DNA of 47,532 nucleotides, from contig NZ_JABFAU010000033.1 of NCBI RefSeq assembly GCF_017168335.1, positions 1 through 47,532 of the forward strand, in the 5' to 3' direction. Under the pieces are notes generated by a model. The model had not been told where the DNA came from. It saw only the letters and a program-made list of their open reading frames with translations, and made no database searches. Positions 8,212 through 15,530 of this stretch are shown piece after piece. How positions within the stretch are numbered: position 1 is the stretch's first letter; each line of letters begins with the position of its first letter. The position numbers were made by a program, and so were the translations under genes. This DNA is from Rhodococcus sp. KRD162 (GTDB lineage Bacteria > Actinomycetota > Actinomycetes > Mycobacteriales > Mycobacteriaceae).

Positions 8212-8622
8212 ATGAGCCCCACAACACAAGGCACATGGGTCATCACCGAGGGCCGCGACTACACCTCTCTGGTCGACGATCTCAACACGCGCCTCTCCGG
8301 TCACCAACTGGTCGTGACCGAGATAGACACCGTCGAGTTCCCGGACCGCACCGGCAGGACTGGGTGGCAACGCCTGGCGGAACCGGCATATCTCGCACCG
8401 AGCAACGTGCACATCCCCGAACGGATCATCATCCCCGTCGGGCTCGGCATCACGATCCCCCTACGTCCCACCGTCCACGACGGTCATATCGTGCACCCGA
8501 TCATCGACGTCAACGGCGATCACGTCCAGATCCTGTGCCCCTACCTCTTTCACTCCCCACCGCGACAGATCGACTGCCGCTCGTGGAGCATCACCGCCGT
8601 CAAGTGGACCGACAACACCTGA
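8212..8622 (+). CDS. Hypothetical protein, 136 aa
   Basis: Start chosen at the ATG at 8212 because CCAGGAGA lies 8 nt upstream; an in-frame extension to 8074 has no such site. The protein looks all-beta (RIIIPVGLGITIPLRPTVHD, HIVHPIIDVNGDHVQIL) with a final SWSITAVKWTDNT. No catalytic motif seen. It lies in the same cluster as its neighbours and is probably co-transcribed. Confidence 0.58.
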   Translation: MSPTTQGTWVITEGRDYTSLVDDLNTRLSGHQLVVTEIDTVEFPDRTGRTGWQRLAEPAYLAPSNVHIPERIIIPVGLGITIPLRPTVHDGHIVHPIIDVNGDHVQILCPYLFHSPPRQIDCRSWSITAVKWTDNT

Positions 8623-8681
8623 CACACACTCCTCGTACGATCCTTCACGCACGAACTGACCTGCCTGGCAAAGGAATACCC

Positions 8682-9314
8682 ATGCCGCTGCCCACCTTCA
8701 CCACGATCAGCAACACCCCAGCCCCGTCGCCGACGATGACCCGAACCGACGCGGCAACCAAGCTCGGCCTCTCCCCCACGGCGCTCGACAAACTTGTCCA
8801 CAGCGGGATTCTCGACCTCCCTATTCCGACCGAACGCGTCTCCGCCCTGGCCGACCGGCCCCTGCTCTCGGTCACCTCAGGCGAACTGACCGTGTTGCGC
8901 ACCGACAGCCCACAGCCCGCATCGGACGACGACGACCGCACAGTCATCGGGTTTCACACATCGATGGAAAACGAAGAAATCTGCGACACCAGCCTCCGGT
9001 GGTGGCGCTGCGACCCGGCGCGTGTCGTCGACAACAAACTGCTCGTCGTCACGATCGCCACCATCCCCGTCGCGGCCCTTCTCGTCACCGCTCACATCGC
9101 CCAGGCGCCGTCCGGAAAGCGCACAGTGCGTCATCGCTTCGACGGCCGACTCCTGGCGCGACTACAGGCCGATGGGAGGGTTGTGCAGGTTTCCGAGGTT
9201 GCGGACCTGGGACGCCGAGTCCGTGATCTCATGCATTCGCGCATCATCACGATCAGCGGTGGGCCTATCGGTTATCTGGGGCCGAACCCTGAGCGCGCCC
9301 AGCCCCGCAGATGA
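8682..9314 (+). CDS. Hypothetical protein, 210 aa, with possible HTH
   Basis: Residues about 18-45 (TMTRTDAATKLGLSPTALDK) look like a MerR- or excisionase-like helix-turn-helix, followed by LVHSGILDLPIPTERV as in DNA-reading adaptors. The middle (about 75-120) has an acidic linker then WWRCDPARVVDN. The C-terminal half is alpha/beta (LLVVTIATIPVAALLVTAHI) and may be a small sensor domain. ATG at 8682 with AAAGGAA upstream. Last gene of the rightward cluster, ending just before a hairpin. Could regulate this cluster. Confidence 0.55.
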   Translation: MPLPTFTTISNTPAPSPTMTRTDAATKLGLSPTALDKLVHSGILDLPIPTERVSALADRPLLSVTSGELTVLRTDSPQPASDDDDRTVIGFHTSMENEEICDTSLRWWRCDPARVVDNKLLVVTIATIPVAALLVTAHIAQAPSGKRTVRHRFDGRLLARLQADGRVVQVSEVADLGRRVRDLMHSRIITISGGPIGYLGPNPERAQPRR

Positions 9315-9338
9315 TCTCACTCTGACCGCAACACAGAA

Positions 9339-9371
9339 CGGCCCTCGACTTCACATCGAAGTCGAGGGCCG
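9339..9371. terminator. Hairpin between convergent genes
   Basis: Perfect 14-bp arms (CGGCCCTCGACTTC / GAAGTCGAGGGCCG) and a 5-nt loop. It lies 25 nt after the 210-aa gene and faces the minus-strand gene ending at 9538. Its minus-strand exit (TTCTGTGT) is T-rich. Confidence 0.7.
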
Positions 9372-9537
9372 AACCAGTTCGCAGCGGGTGAGCCGATGCA
9401 CCACCCGGGATGGACTTACTTCGAACGAATCCGAGCGCATTTCCCACGTCCGGTGGCGCACTCCGAGAGCGGAGACTCGAGTGCAGAGACGTCCGGCTAG
9501 CCGCCACCGGGTAACGATGGTTCTCGCTCGTCCACTT

Positions 9538-10002
9538 TCACTTCAGCCACGACCGGGCCGCCTTTGCAGCTTCCGCCTGGGCTGCGCGAGCGATAGGTTC
9601 ACGCGCCTGCTGGGCGGCAGCGATCAAAGCGTCGAGGGTCTCGAGGTTCGCCGAGGACCCCTTCGACGCCAGGAACGCTTCGTAGGCGGCGCGAACAGCT
9701 CGACCTGCCTTCACCGAGCGGATGTAGTTGATTGCGTCGACGACATCGGCGCCTTCCGGCGGGGCGAGTACGGCTTCCTGGCCGTCCCAACCTTTCATTA
9801 TCCGCACGTAGCGCTCGCCCCCAACAGACTGGTTGGACCAGCGTTCTTCGCCAGTTCGCGGGAAGTCCACGACGACGTCACGGGTGAGCACCTTGGTGAT
9901 GGTGCCGCGCTGGACCGATGTGACGGCTCCGCGTGACGAGTAGATCGCGGCGACGGCCGCGCCGGGAACAGCCCATTCCAGGTGATTACCGGTGGTGCTC
10001 AT
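9538..10002 (-). CDS. Hypothetical protein, 154 aa, SH3-like N-terminus with helical tail
   Basis: Start chosen at 10002, where GAAAGGAA lies 6 nt upstream; a longer frame to 10263 overlaps the end of the HTH gene without a ribosome site. The first 75 residues are beta-rich (VAAIYSSRGAVTSVQRGTIT...VVVDFPRTGEERW). The rest is an alanine-rich helix pair ending AQAEAAKAARSWLK. It follows the 203-aa HTH gene by about 200 nt on the same strand. No function assigned. Confidence 0.58.
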   Translation of the reverse strand: MSTTGNHLEWAVPGAAVAAIYSSRGAVTSVQRGTITKVLTRDVVVDFPRTGEERWSNQSVGGERYVRIMKGWDGQEAVLAPPEGADVVDAINYIRSVKAGRAVRAAYEAFLASKGSSANLETLDALIAAAQQAREPIARAAQAEAAKAARSWLK

Positions 10003-10201
10003 GGCGTTTCCTTTCGGAGTCGCCCACAACGCTCTGGCGCGGGCAGGTGGTCGACGTAAGCGGTGGAGTGGCGCCGTGTCATCGCTTGGCGAGGCGACCG
10101 AGTCGCTGGACGCGACGCCGTGCCGCATGGTCGTCCAGGTCTTGGGTACATCCGCACGTGGGGGATGCCCCCGGCGCAGTGGGAAGGTTCGGCGCTGGGC
10201 A

Positions 10202-10813
10202 TCACGCCTCCGGTGGCGTTCCGATGATGTTGCGGCCTGCTTCGGTGATTTGCCAGCCGTCATCGTATTCGTTGACAGCGTAACCGTTTTGGTCCAGGTG
10301 GAACATGCCTCCCAGTACGAGATCTCGCATCCCGATGTTGGATTCTTCGCTGGATCGGCTCGGGTCTACCGTGACCGCTATGCGAGTGGGTGTCCATACT
10401 TCGCCGTCTGCGAGGCACTCCATGATCATGGATGGGATCGGTCCGAGCGCTGCTTTGGCGTGTGGGGGCAACGGCTTCGGCCGTGAGCGCTGCGAGTCGA
10501 CTCGGGCCGGTTGTGGGCCTTGAAGAGGGGATCGCACCACGTATTCCGTCTCAGGCATCGACGCGGGCGTAGAGGGCCGCTGGTCGGTCCGTGCGCCCTG
10601 GCGGCGAATGAGACCTCGAACTTGGTCTGCCGGGTATCCGCTGACCCGTTTGATGCGGCGACTGGCCAGTAGTGCACGGGCGCGTGATTGTGAGACTCCC
10701 CAGTGGTCGGCCACTTTCTCGATCGGCCAGAGGAATTCGCTCAGCAAGCCAAGGGAATTCGGATGGTCATTGTCCTCGCCGGACGGATTGCCGTTCGTTG
10801 GTTCACTGGCCAT
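10202..10813 (-). CDS. HTH regulator, 203 aa, probably autoregulated
   Basis: Residues about 28-70 (PIEKVADHWGVSQSRARALLASRR, given here only as landmarks) form a homeodomain-like HTH, followed by YPADQVRGLIRRQG. A proline/arginine linker leads to a C-terminal winged-helix-like region (about 120-200: IPSMIMECLADGEVW...GMRDLVLGGMFHLD). The ATG at 10813 lies 6-7 nt after a good -10, so the mRNA is probably leaderless. A perfect 10-bp palindrome fills the promoter spacer and is likely its own operator. Possibly the regulator of the surrounding small genes. Confidence 0.65.
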   Translation of the reverse strand: MASEPTNGNPSGEDNDHPNSLGLLSEFLWPIEKVADHWGVSQSRARALLASRRIKRVSGYPADQVRGLIRRQGARTDQRPSTPASMPETEYVVRSPLQGPQPARVDSQRSRPKPLPPHAKAALGPIPSMIMECLADGEVWTPTRIAVTVDPSRSSEESNIGMRDLVLGGMFHLDQNGYAVNEYDDGWQITEAGRNIIGTPPEA

Positions 10814-10819
10814 GAGACA

Positions 10820-10848
10820 AACTTACGAGCGTTTTGCTCGTAAGTCAA
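10820..10848 (-). promoter_or_regulatory. Leaderless promoter with palindromic operator
   Basis: On the minus strand, TTGACT (10848-10843), exactly 17 nt, then TAAGTT (10825-10820). The arms ACTTACGAGC (10821-10830) and GCTCGTAAGT (10836-10845) form a perfect palindrome with a 5-nt centre that covers the whole spacer. A repressor bound there would block RNA polymerase. Transcription would start at about 10813, the ATG itself. Confidence 0.75.
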
Positions 10849-10924
10849 TTGGGCCGGGTACGACAAGGGGCACCACCGAGACCGGTGGCGCCCACTTCCC
10901 CCAACGACCGATGCCCTGGGGGCC

Positions 10925-11158
10925 CTAGTAGTCCTCGTCCCACCGCTCACCGGCGTAGGTCGGATCGAAATCAGGGGGCGCCTGCTCGGGATACCTGGCG
11001 CGAATCTCTTCGTCTCGCACCAACCGCTCTTCCCAGTGTTTGTCACACCGAGGGAACGACTTGCCCGTGGCCGACAACGCAGTTCGGTACTCGACGACCC
11101 CGCGGCAATCACTCGTATCGCGGTCCAAACAAACGGGCGGTTCCACATCATCAGCCAT
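10925..11158 (-). CDS. Small Cys-His (zinc-binding-like) protein, 77 aa
   Basis: Four likely metal ligands: C10, C18, C38 and H41 (VCLDRDTSDC ... FPRCDKHWEERL). The long acidic tail ends DFDPTYAGERWDEDY. The same C-x(4-7)-C-...-C-x2-H pattern recurs in the 57-aa protein at 18507, so both may be versions of one small zinc-finger family common in actinobacterial mobile elements. Function unknown. Confidence 0.65.
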   Translation of the reverse strand: MADDVEPPVCLDRDTSDCRGVVEYRTALSATGKSFPRCDKHWEERLVRDEEIRARYPEQAPPDFDPTYAGERWDEDY

Positions 11159-11290
11159 TTGCGAACACTTCTCTCTTCAGTCGGTGGAGCGGCGAGTGTT
11201 ATGTCACCGTATCGCCCACGCCCCCAGTGCATCTACCCAATCGCGTGAAGCGCGGCCGATACCCTCGGCGCCGAAGGTCAGCAGTCGGCT

Positions 11291-11632
11291 CTAGGTGTGC
11301 GCTATTTCCAGCAGGGAACTCTTCTGCTCGTCCGTGAGGCTGACGACGTCGTCGCCGTCGATTCCGGTGAGCACTGCAACGCCGAAGCATGGTGACGAGG
11401 TGAAGCCGTGCGACGCCGCGATAGCAGTGGCGCGTTGATTGAGTGCCAGACCGCCTGTGGGGATCGCATCTTCGTTCAGCCACAGGACGATCTCGGGAGC
11501 GAGGAACAAGGGGCGGACTGCGTCGCACTTGATGACGTCCCGGAGAGCGCCGTCGACACCGTTTGAGTCGGCACCCAATTCGACCTCCCCGGCTGTGCCG
11601 TCAACGTCAATCCGCATGCCGTGTACAGGCAT
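11291..11632 (-). CDS. DUF3846-like protein, about 113 aa
   Basis: The core DAVRPLFLAPEIVLWLNEDA...LALNQRATAIA...VAVLTGIDGDD...SLTDEQ fits the DUF3846 family (LW-x-NEE, N-x-RAT and LTG landmarks), small proteins of actinobacterial plasmids and phages with no known function. The start is uncertain: the ATG at 11632 has GAGGAATGGGGA upstream, while alternatives lie at 11614, 11713 and 11779. Divergent from the Xre gene at 11846, with which it shares the promoter region. Confidence 0.6.
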   Translation of the reverse strand: MPVHGMRIDVDGTAGEVELGADSNGVDGALRDVIKCDAVRPLFLAPEIVLWLNEDAIPTGGLALNQRATAIAASHGFTSSPCFGVAVLTGIDGDDVVSLTDEQKSSLLEIAHT

Positions 11633-11845
11633 TTCCAATCCCCATTCCTCGCATGTCGTCGGCTCCGACGACCGACGCTGCTTTCCCTTATCAGCCCGAC
11701 GGTACAGCATCATGAAGCCCGATGCGCGCCATTTGTTGCGCCTGGCGCGACATCGAGGGTCGAATTGCGCTACATTCATTTCGAGTGCCGACGCGGAAGG
11801 AACCCGCGAATCAGCCGCACGTCCGCGACAAGCCGAGGAGCAACG

Positions 11846-12793
11846 ATGGACAACCTCACAACCGTGATCGAGAAGGCCCTGACTGCACGCGGCCTCGGCA
11901 AGTCCGAGTTCAGCGAAATGGTCGGGGTGAGCCGCTCGACGCTGGCGCGGTGGGACACGAGCCTCCCGCAACCAGCGACCCTGCGAAAGATCTCCGATGT
12001 GCTCGAGATCCCGCACAGTGCCGTCCTCTCTGCCGCCCTTGCGAGCGCCGGGTACCTCGGCGGCGCTGACACGTTTCCATCTCCGGACGTGTACGTAGTC
12101 GTCAACGAATGCGACCCTGACGACAGCCAGCAATACCTCAATGCAGGGCTTCCAGGAGCCGGTGTCGTCGGCGTCTACACCACGGAAGGCGCCGCCGATC
12201 GGTACGTCGAGACCGCAAACCGAATCAGCAACGTAAGCAGCGAGTTCCGAAAGCACACCCTTGAACTCGACACACCTGCCGTTCCTTCGACGGTCACCGT
12301 CTACACGAGCCGATGGGAGTACCTCAGCGACACCATTCGCACCACCGAGTCGATCCACACGAGCGTTCCTGAACGGCTCGGGGAATCGGGCACCAGTCCG
12401 GTCGACGCCGAGGAATTCCCACACACAGGCCTTGTCCAGGAACTGGTCATCAGCTCTCTGGACCCTCGACGCGGGGAAGACATACTCAAGTGGTTCCTCG
12501 AGACCCTCCGCACTCAAGGACGCGTGCGAATCCCGGTCGACGCGGAGCGTGCACCCGAACCTGTCTTCGAATCCTCATCGTCGGCCTCAGTGATCCCGTC
12601 CTCGTTCCGCGACTTCACCGAAAGCGCTGACGGTGCCAAGCGGTCGCCAAGTACCGACGAGAACATTCGCGCGGCCCTCAATTACATCAAGCACAGTTAT
12701 CCCGGCGTCCCTCGGTACTCCGCCACAACCCCAGCCGATCTCATCCAAAAAATGCTGGACCGCGGCATCGGCAACCCATCCAGCAAGGGGTAA
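11846..12793 (+). CDS. Xre-type HTH transcription regulator, 315 aa
   Basis: Residues 1-60 are a clear Xre/Cro HTH (TVIEKALTARGLGKSEFSEM, VGVSRSTLARWDTS, LRKISDVLEIPHSAVL). The long C-terminal part contains beta-rich stretches (VYVVVNECDPDD, GVVGVYTTEGAADRYV, TVTVYTSRWEYLSD) that may sense a ligand or partner, and a charged tail (about 270-315). Start at 11846 with GAGGAG 5 nt upstream. It is followed after 5 nt by an 80-aa gene, so the two are an operon. The target is not evident. Confidence 0.7.
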   Translation: MDNLTTVIEKALTARGLGKSEFSEMVGVSRSTLARWDTSLPQPATLRKISDVLEIPHSAVLSAALASAGYLGGADTFPSPDVYVVVNECDPDDSQQYLNAGLPGAGVVGVYTTEGAADRYVETANRISNVSSEFRKHTLELDTPAVPSTVTVYTSRWEYLSDTIRTTESIHTSVPERLGESGTSPVDAEEFPHTGLVQELVISSLDPRRGEDILKWFLETLRTQGRVRIPVDAERAPEPVFESSSSASVIPSSFRDFTESADGAKRSPSTDENIRAALNYIKHSYPGVPRYSATTPADLIQKMLDRGIGNPSSKG

Positions 12794-12798
12794 ATCGT

Positions 12799-13041
12799 AT
12801 GTCCACCATCAAGAACGCCGAAGACCTCGTGGTCGGCGACGTCTTCACGCCGCCAGCAGAATGGCTCGGCGGACACACGTTCACCGTCATCACCCTCGAC
12901 AGACCCCACAAAGCCCATCACGACGGGGCCGACAACTACGACGTCGAGCGCGACACGATCAACATGCTCGTCAGCCGGGACGGAGCCAACTACACGGTCT
13001 GGCTCTGGCCAGATCAGCCCGTCACGATCGAAGGCGACTGA
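12799..13041 (+). CDS. Hypothetical protein, 80 aa, downstream partner of the Xre regulator
   Basis: Beta-rich (EDLVVGDVFTPPAEWLGGHT, FTVITLDRP...), ending WLWPDQPVTIEGD. The pattern GDVF...HTFTVI..LDRP looks like a small beta-barrel. It begins 5 nt after the regulator's stop, with AAGGGG overlapping that stop, so expression is coupled. No enzymatic motif seen. Confidence 0.6.
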   Translation: MSTIKNAEDLVVGDVFTPPAEWLGGHTFTVITLDRPHKAHHDGADNYDVERDTINMLVSRDGANYTVWLWPDQPVTIEGD

Positions 13042-13134
13042 AATGTCTGCAGTGGAGGGCATCCGGACGCTCGAACATATCGACGAAAGTCCACTTCACG
13101 GGACAGTCAACAGAAAATAGGCTCTCAGACAAGC

Positions 13135-13177
13135 GAATCGAGCACTACCCACACTAAATCTGGGTGGTGCTCGATTC
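13135..13177 (+). terminator. Terminator of the Xre/80-aa operon
   Basis: Seventeen-base arms (GAATCGAGCACTACCCA / TGGGTGGTGCTCGATTC, one G-T pair) around a 9-nt loop, followed by TTG. It lies 94 nt after the 80-aa gene and faces the minus-strand gene at 13228. Confidence 0.75.
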
Positions 13178-13227
13178 TTGCCGCTGGCTGCGGGTGGCAG
13201 TTCAACTACCGCCCGCCAGCAGCGCAG

Positions 13228-13440
13228 TCAGAGGTAGAGCCGTCCGACCTCGTCGGATGGTGAGATCTCCCAGCCGGACGGGTGCATTCGGTACACCACG
13301 ACGCCTGGCCCCGAGTAGTCCCACTTCGAGGAGACGCCCGAGTAGGCCGAGTCGCCCTCCGCGAGCGTGATGACTGCCTTTTTCCAGCCCTCCCCGATAT
13401 CCTCGCCCGCGTCCATGATCGCTTGGTGGTCGTAATGCAT
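13228..13440 (-). CDS. Small hypothetical protein, 70 aa
   Basis: Starts MHYDHQAIMDAGEDIGEGW and ends PSDEVGRLYL. The second half (SKWDYSGPGVVVYRMHPSGW) is beta-like. ATG at 13440 with a TAGGAG site. It is the last member of the minus-strand run of tiny genes that begins at 19902. Not recognised. Confidence 0.58.
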   Translation of the reverse strand: MHYDHQAIMDAGEDIGEGWKKAVITLAEGDSAYSGVSSKWDYSGPGVVVYRMHPSGWEISPSDEVGRLYL

Positions 13441-13554
13441 CCTGCACTCCTATCCGTTTATCACTGAATTGTGGCGTAGATGACGGCGCTCGTCGTCATC
13501 GTTCCACGTCGCCGCGCCGCTCACGCGGCACGTGGTCAACGAGACACCTGTCGG

Positions 13555-13881
13555 TCACTGAGTAGGTTTCGGCGTAATCACCATCTCCCGAAATGGCATT
13601 CCATCCCCGCATAGTCGCCAGTCGGTGCTGCGTATGTATCCGGCTTCGGCGACCTTGTCGTACGCGATCAGCTTGGTTGCTGCGGTGCCCAGCTCGTCAA
13701 CTGACCCGTCGTCGTGTTGGATCCACAGGTTCTTCGTCTCACGGTTGTACATGGCTTTCATCGCGCGCATCCTCACTCGTTGGTCGTGGCTGCCCTCACC
13801 TTTGACCGTTGAGGAAGTCGCAGCCGATTCGAGCGTGAACGTAGCGTGCGCGGCGCCCTGATCGCTCACCCAAACCTGCAC
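13555..13881 (-). CDS. Hypothetical protein, 108 aa
   Basis: Predicted beta-rich protein (MQVWVSDQGAAHATFTLESA, then VRMRAMKAMYNRETKNLWIQ). The annotated start is GTG at 13881 with no strong ribosome site; an internal Met at about 13764 is an alternative. The 262 bp upstream (13882-14143) hold no gene I trust, although a short minus-strand frame with a CPGRIGAACGHT stretch is open there. Confidence 0.5.
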   Translation of the reverse strand: MQVWVSDQGAAHATFTLESAATSSTVKGEGSHDQRVRMRAMKAMYNRETKNLWIQHDDGSVDELGTAATKLIAYDKVAEAGYIRSTDWRLCGDGMPFREMVITPKPTQ

Positions 13882-14143
13882 GGCTACAACGCACCCCGTA
13901 GGTCCAGGTAACTCTTACGGCCGACACTATGTCAATCCCACTTTTGCCGAGACGACAGGGCTCACCATGTTTGGTTCACCGTTTGCGGACACGGCGATCG
14001 GCAACACAGTGTGCCCGCACGCCGCACCGATCCGGCCGGGGCAATGAACATGGCCTCCGCTCGAATGATGCAGTGGAGGCCACTCTTCGAGTGCGCTGGC
14101 CGCAGGGAGGTCGGACAGTGCCGAACGCAACCGATTTCAGACT

Positions 14144-14398
14144 TCAGTCGAGCATCCCGCGGGCGTAGTCGTCGAAGAACTTTCGTGTCTCCTCGCTGAC
14201 GGGAATGCCCACGATGTTGACAACGCGGGTGTCGCCATCGTCGCCGCGGACTCGGTATTCCCAGGTACCGTCCGTGCACTGACGGACGACTTCGGTGATG
14301 GTCGCGGTCCCTTCCCACCGCGCTTCGGGGTAGCGTTCGTCTTTGCTGAAGATTCGTGTCCCGATGGGAAGTTGGATCCGGTTGTCGTGGTTGGTCAT
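14144..14398 (-). CDS. Small SH3-like protein, 84 aa, paralogue of the 19416 gene
   Basis: The sequence IGTRIFSKDERYPEARWEGT, then ATITEVVRQCTDGTWEYRV, matches the 69-aa protein at 19416-19625 (VGTRVRHRGQQYPEAIARGT, then ATIVEVVKQ...DGTWEYLV). The two share the IV-G/D-x-P ending and are clear paralogues; this copy has an extra C-terminal helix (SEETRKFFDDYARGMLD). The fold is probably a small SH3/KOW barrel. It follows the 75-aa gene by 14 nt, so they form an operon. Confidence 0.65.
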   Translation of the reverse strand: MTNHDNRIQLPIGTRIFSKDERYPEARWEGTATITEVVRQCTDGTWEYRVRGDDGDTRVVNIVGIPVSEETRKFFDDYARGMLD

Positions 14399-14412
14399 CG
14401 GCCGATCCTCGG

Positions 14413-14640
14413 TCAGCTGGTGGTCAGCGCCTGCGCGACCTTCTTGGCTTTGAGTCGGTCGAAGATCGCGTCGATGTCGCGCTCGGTGGCACCGGCGTCC
14501 AACGCTACGCGAGTCAGGAGTGCGCAATCTCTCGCGGCCACCAAGTTGGTCCGATCGACCAGCCCGCCTGAGGTTTGAAATTCTCGGTCCAACTGCTCGA
14601 TCCATGCCTGCAGTTCGCGCAGCGCCTGTCGCTTGTCCAT
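14413..14640 (-). CDS. Small helical protein, 75 aa
   Basis: All-helical and charged (DKRQALRELQAWIEQLDREF; later TERDIDAIFDRLKAKKVAQA). Residues 5-30 could form a coiled coil. ATG at 14640 with TAGGA upstream. First gene of a pair with the SH3-like 84-aa gene 14 nt downstream. No family recognised. Confidence 0.6.
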   Translation of the reverse strand: MDKRQALRELQAWIEQLDREFQTSGGLVDRTNLVAARDCALLTRVALDAGATERDIDAIFDRLKAKKVAQALTTS

Positions 14641-14808
14641 TCTCGGATCCTACAGCGGGACAACCGTTTCGGTGCGAGTCTGGCTGCAATGATGTCACTC
14701 GAATCATGTTGCGATTACAACGAATTGCGGGCCGGTCGCATCGCAGAGCGATGTGACCGGCCCATCCCGCCCCGAGTACGGGAGAAACGCCAATCCAGTC
14801 GACTGTTG

Positions 14809-15024
14809 CTAGAAGGTGGGTGCCGCGAGGAAGTCGACGTCCACGCCGTTGTACTGGTGTGGCGTTTCGGTCAGGATCGATGTGTAGGTCTCCCCGGTTT
14901 TGAACTGGCCGGTCAGTGCGGCGATCACGATGCCGGTTCCGTCGCAGGTGGCGTCGTACAGGGTGGTCGATGCGCCACCGTCTCCCTTGACGCCGTTGAC
15001 GGTGAATGTCTTGGTGTTGCTCAT
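14809..15024 (-). CDS. Small hypothetical protein, 71 aa
   Basis: Starts MSNTKTFTVNGVKGDGGAST and ends VDVDFLAAPTF. Alternating beta residues and glycines suggest a small beta barrel. AAAGGGAAAG precedes the ATG at 15024 by a good distance. It belongs to the minus-strand run of tiny genes. Not recognised. Confidence 0.6.
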   Translation of the reverse strand: MSNTKTFTVNGVKGDGGASTTLYDATCDGTGIVIAALTGQFKTGETYTSILTETPHQYNGVDVDFLAAPTF

Positions 15025-15210
15025 GTTCTTTCCCTTTGTTGATGCGTCGAGGACCGCCCGCGTGTCGGGTCGGTCTGTGAGTTGCCGGGAACGGTAGCGT
15101 CCCGGCATGCTGATGCGTTGGCCGTTAATAGCGTTGCATCCCAACGACTACCGGCAATCGTAGCGGCGTTCGGCGTCTCTGTGTCGGATTGCGTTGTGTG
15201 ACGGCGATGC

Positions 15211-15396
15211 TCACTTCGCTGCGTCGACTGCTGCAATAGACTTCCTGATCGCCTCGCCGCATGCCGTGAATGTGATGCCGTTCTCGGCGGCAGTGAACTC
15301 CTCTGTCAGTTCCAGTCCGCACGAGGTGACGGACTCACCGTCGACTGTGTCACCGTCAATTTTGTGACTGCGCCCGTTGGGTTTACGGACAATCAA
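15211..15396 (-). CDS. Small hypothetical protein, 61 aa, next to the IS605-type right end
   Basis: Begins (TTG)IVRKPNGRSHKIDGDTVDG and ends AIRKSIAAVDAAK, with two cysteines (C26, C46). The annotated TTG start lies 4 nt outside the right-end hairpin of the IS200/IS605 element. Removing the element by its shared TGA would restore AACTGATTGTCCG, in which this gene starts with CTG overlapping the TGA of the 48-aa gene. The IS therefore seems to have landed between two genes without breaking either. No ribosome site is visible. Confidence 0.5.
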   Translation of the reverse strand: MIVRKPNGRSHKIDGDTVDGESVTSCGLELTEEFTAAENGITFTACGEAIRKSIAAVDAAK

Positions 15397-15399
15397 CTA

Positions 15400-15530
15400 C
15401 CCGGCCCTGAAGGACCAGGTTTGCTGCTCACCGACCTAGCTGGATGCTAGAGCGGTGGCTGCTTTAGGCACGGTTGATTGAGCGGCCCAATACTTTTCGT
15501 GTCCGAGTGCGGCGATGTTGCGGGCAGCAT
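15400..15530 (-). ncRNA. Predicted omega-RNA (reRNA) of TnpB
   Basis: In IS605-type elements the guide RNA scaffold overlaps the tnpB 3' end and the right end, and the guide is the flank just past it. Here that scaffold would cover the last tnpB codons and end at the 8-bp hairpin at 15400-15419. The guide would start with about ATTGTCCGTAAACCC, inside the 61-aa gene. Limits are inferred from the family, not from visible processing signals. Confidence 0.4.

Noticed and set aside
11633..12517. 408-aa minus-strand frame over the Xre regulator
   Set aside because: Only its last part (DUF3846-like, to 11632) has real bias; the rest is opposite the Xre gene.
13927..14130. 67-aa minus-strand frame with a CPGRIGAACGHT stretch
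   Set aside because: TTG start, no ribosome site and mixed codon bias; too weak to list as a gene.
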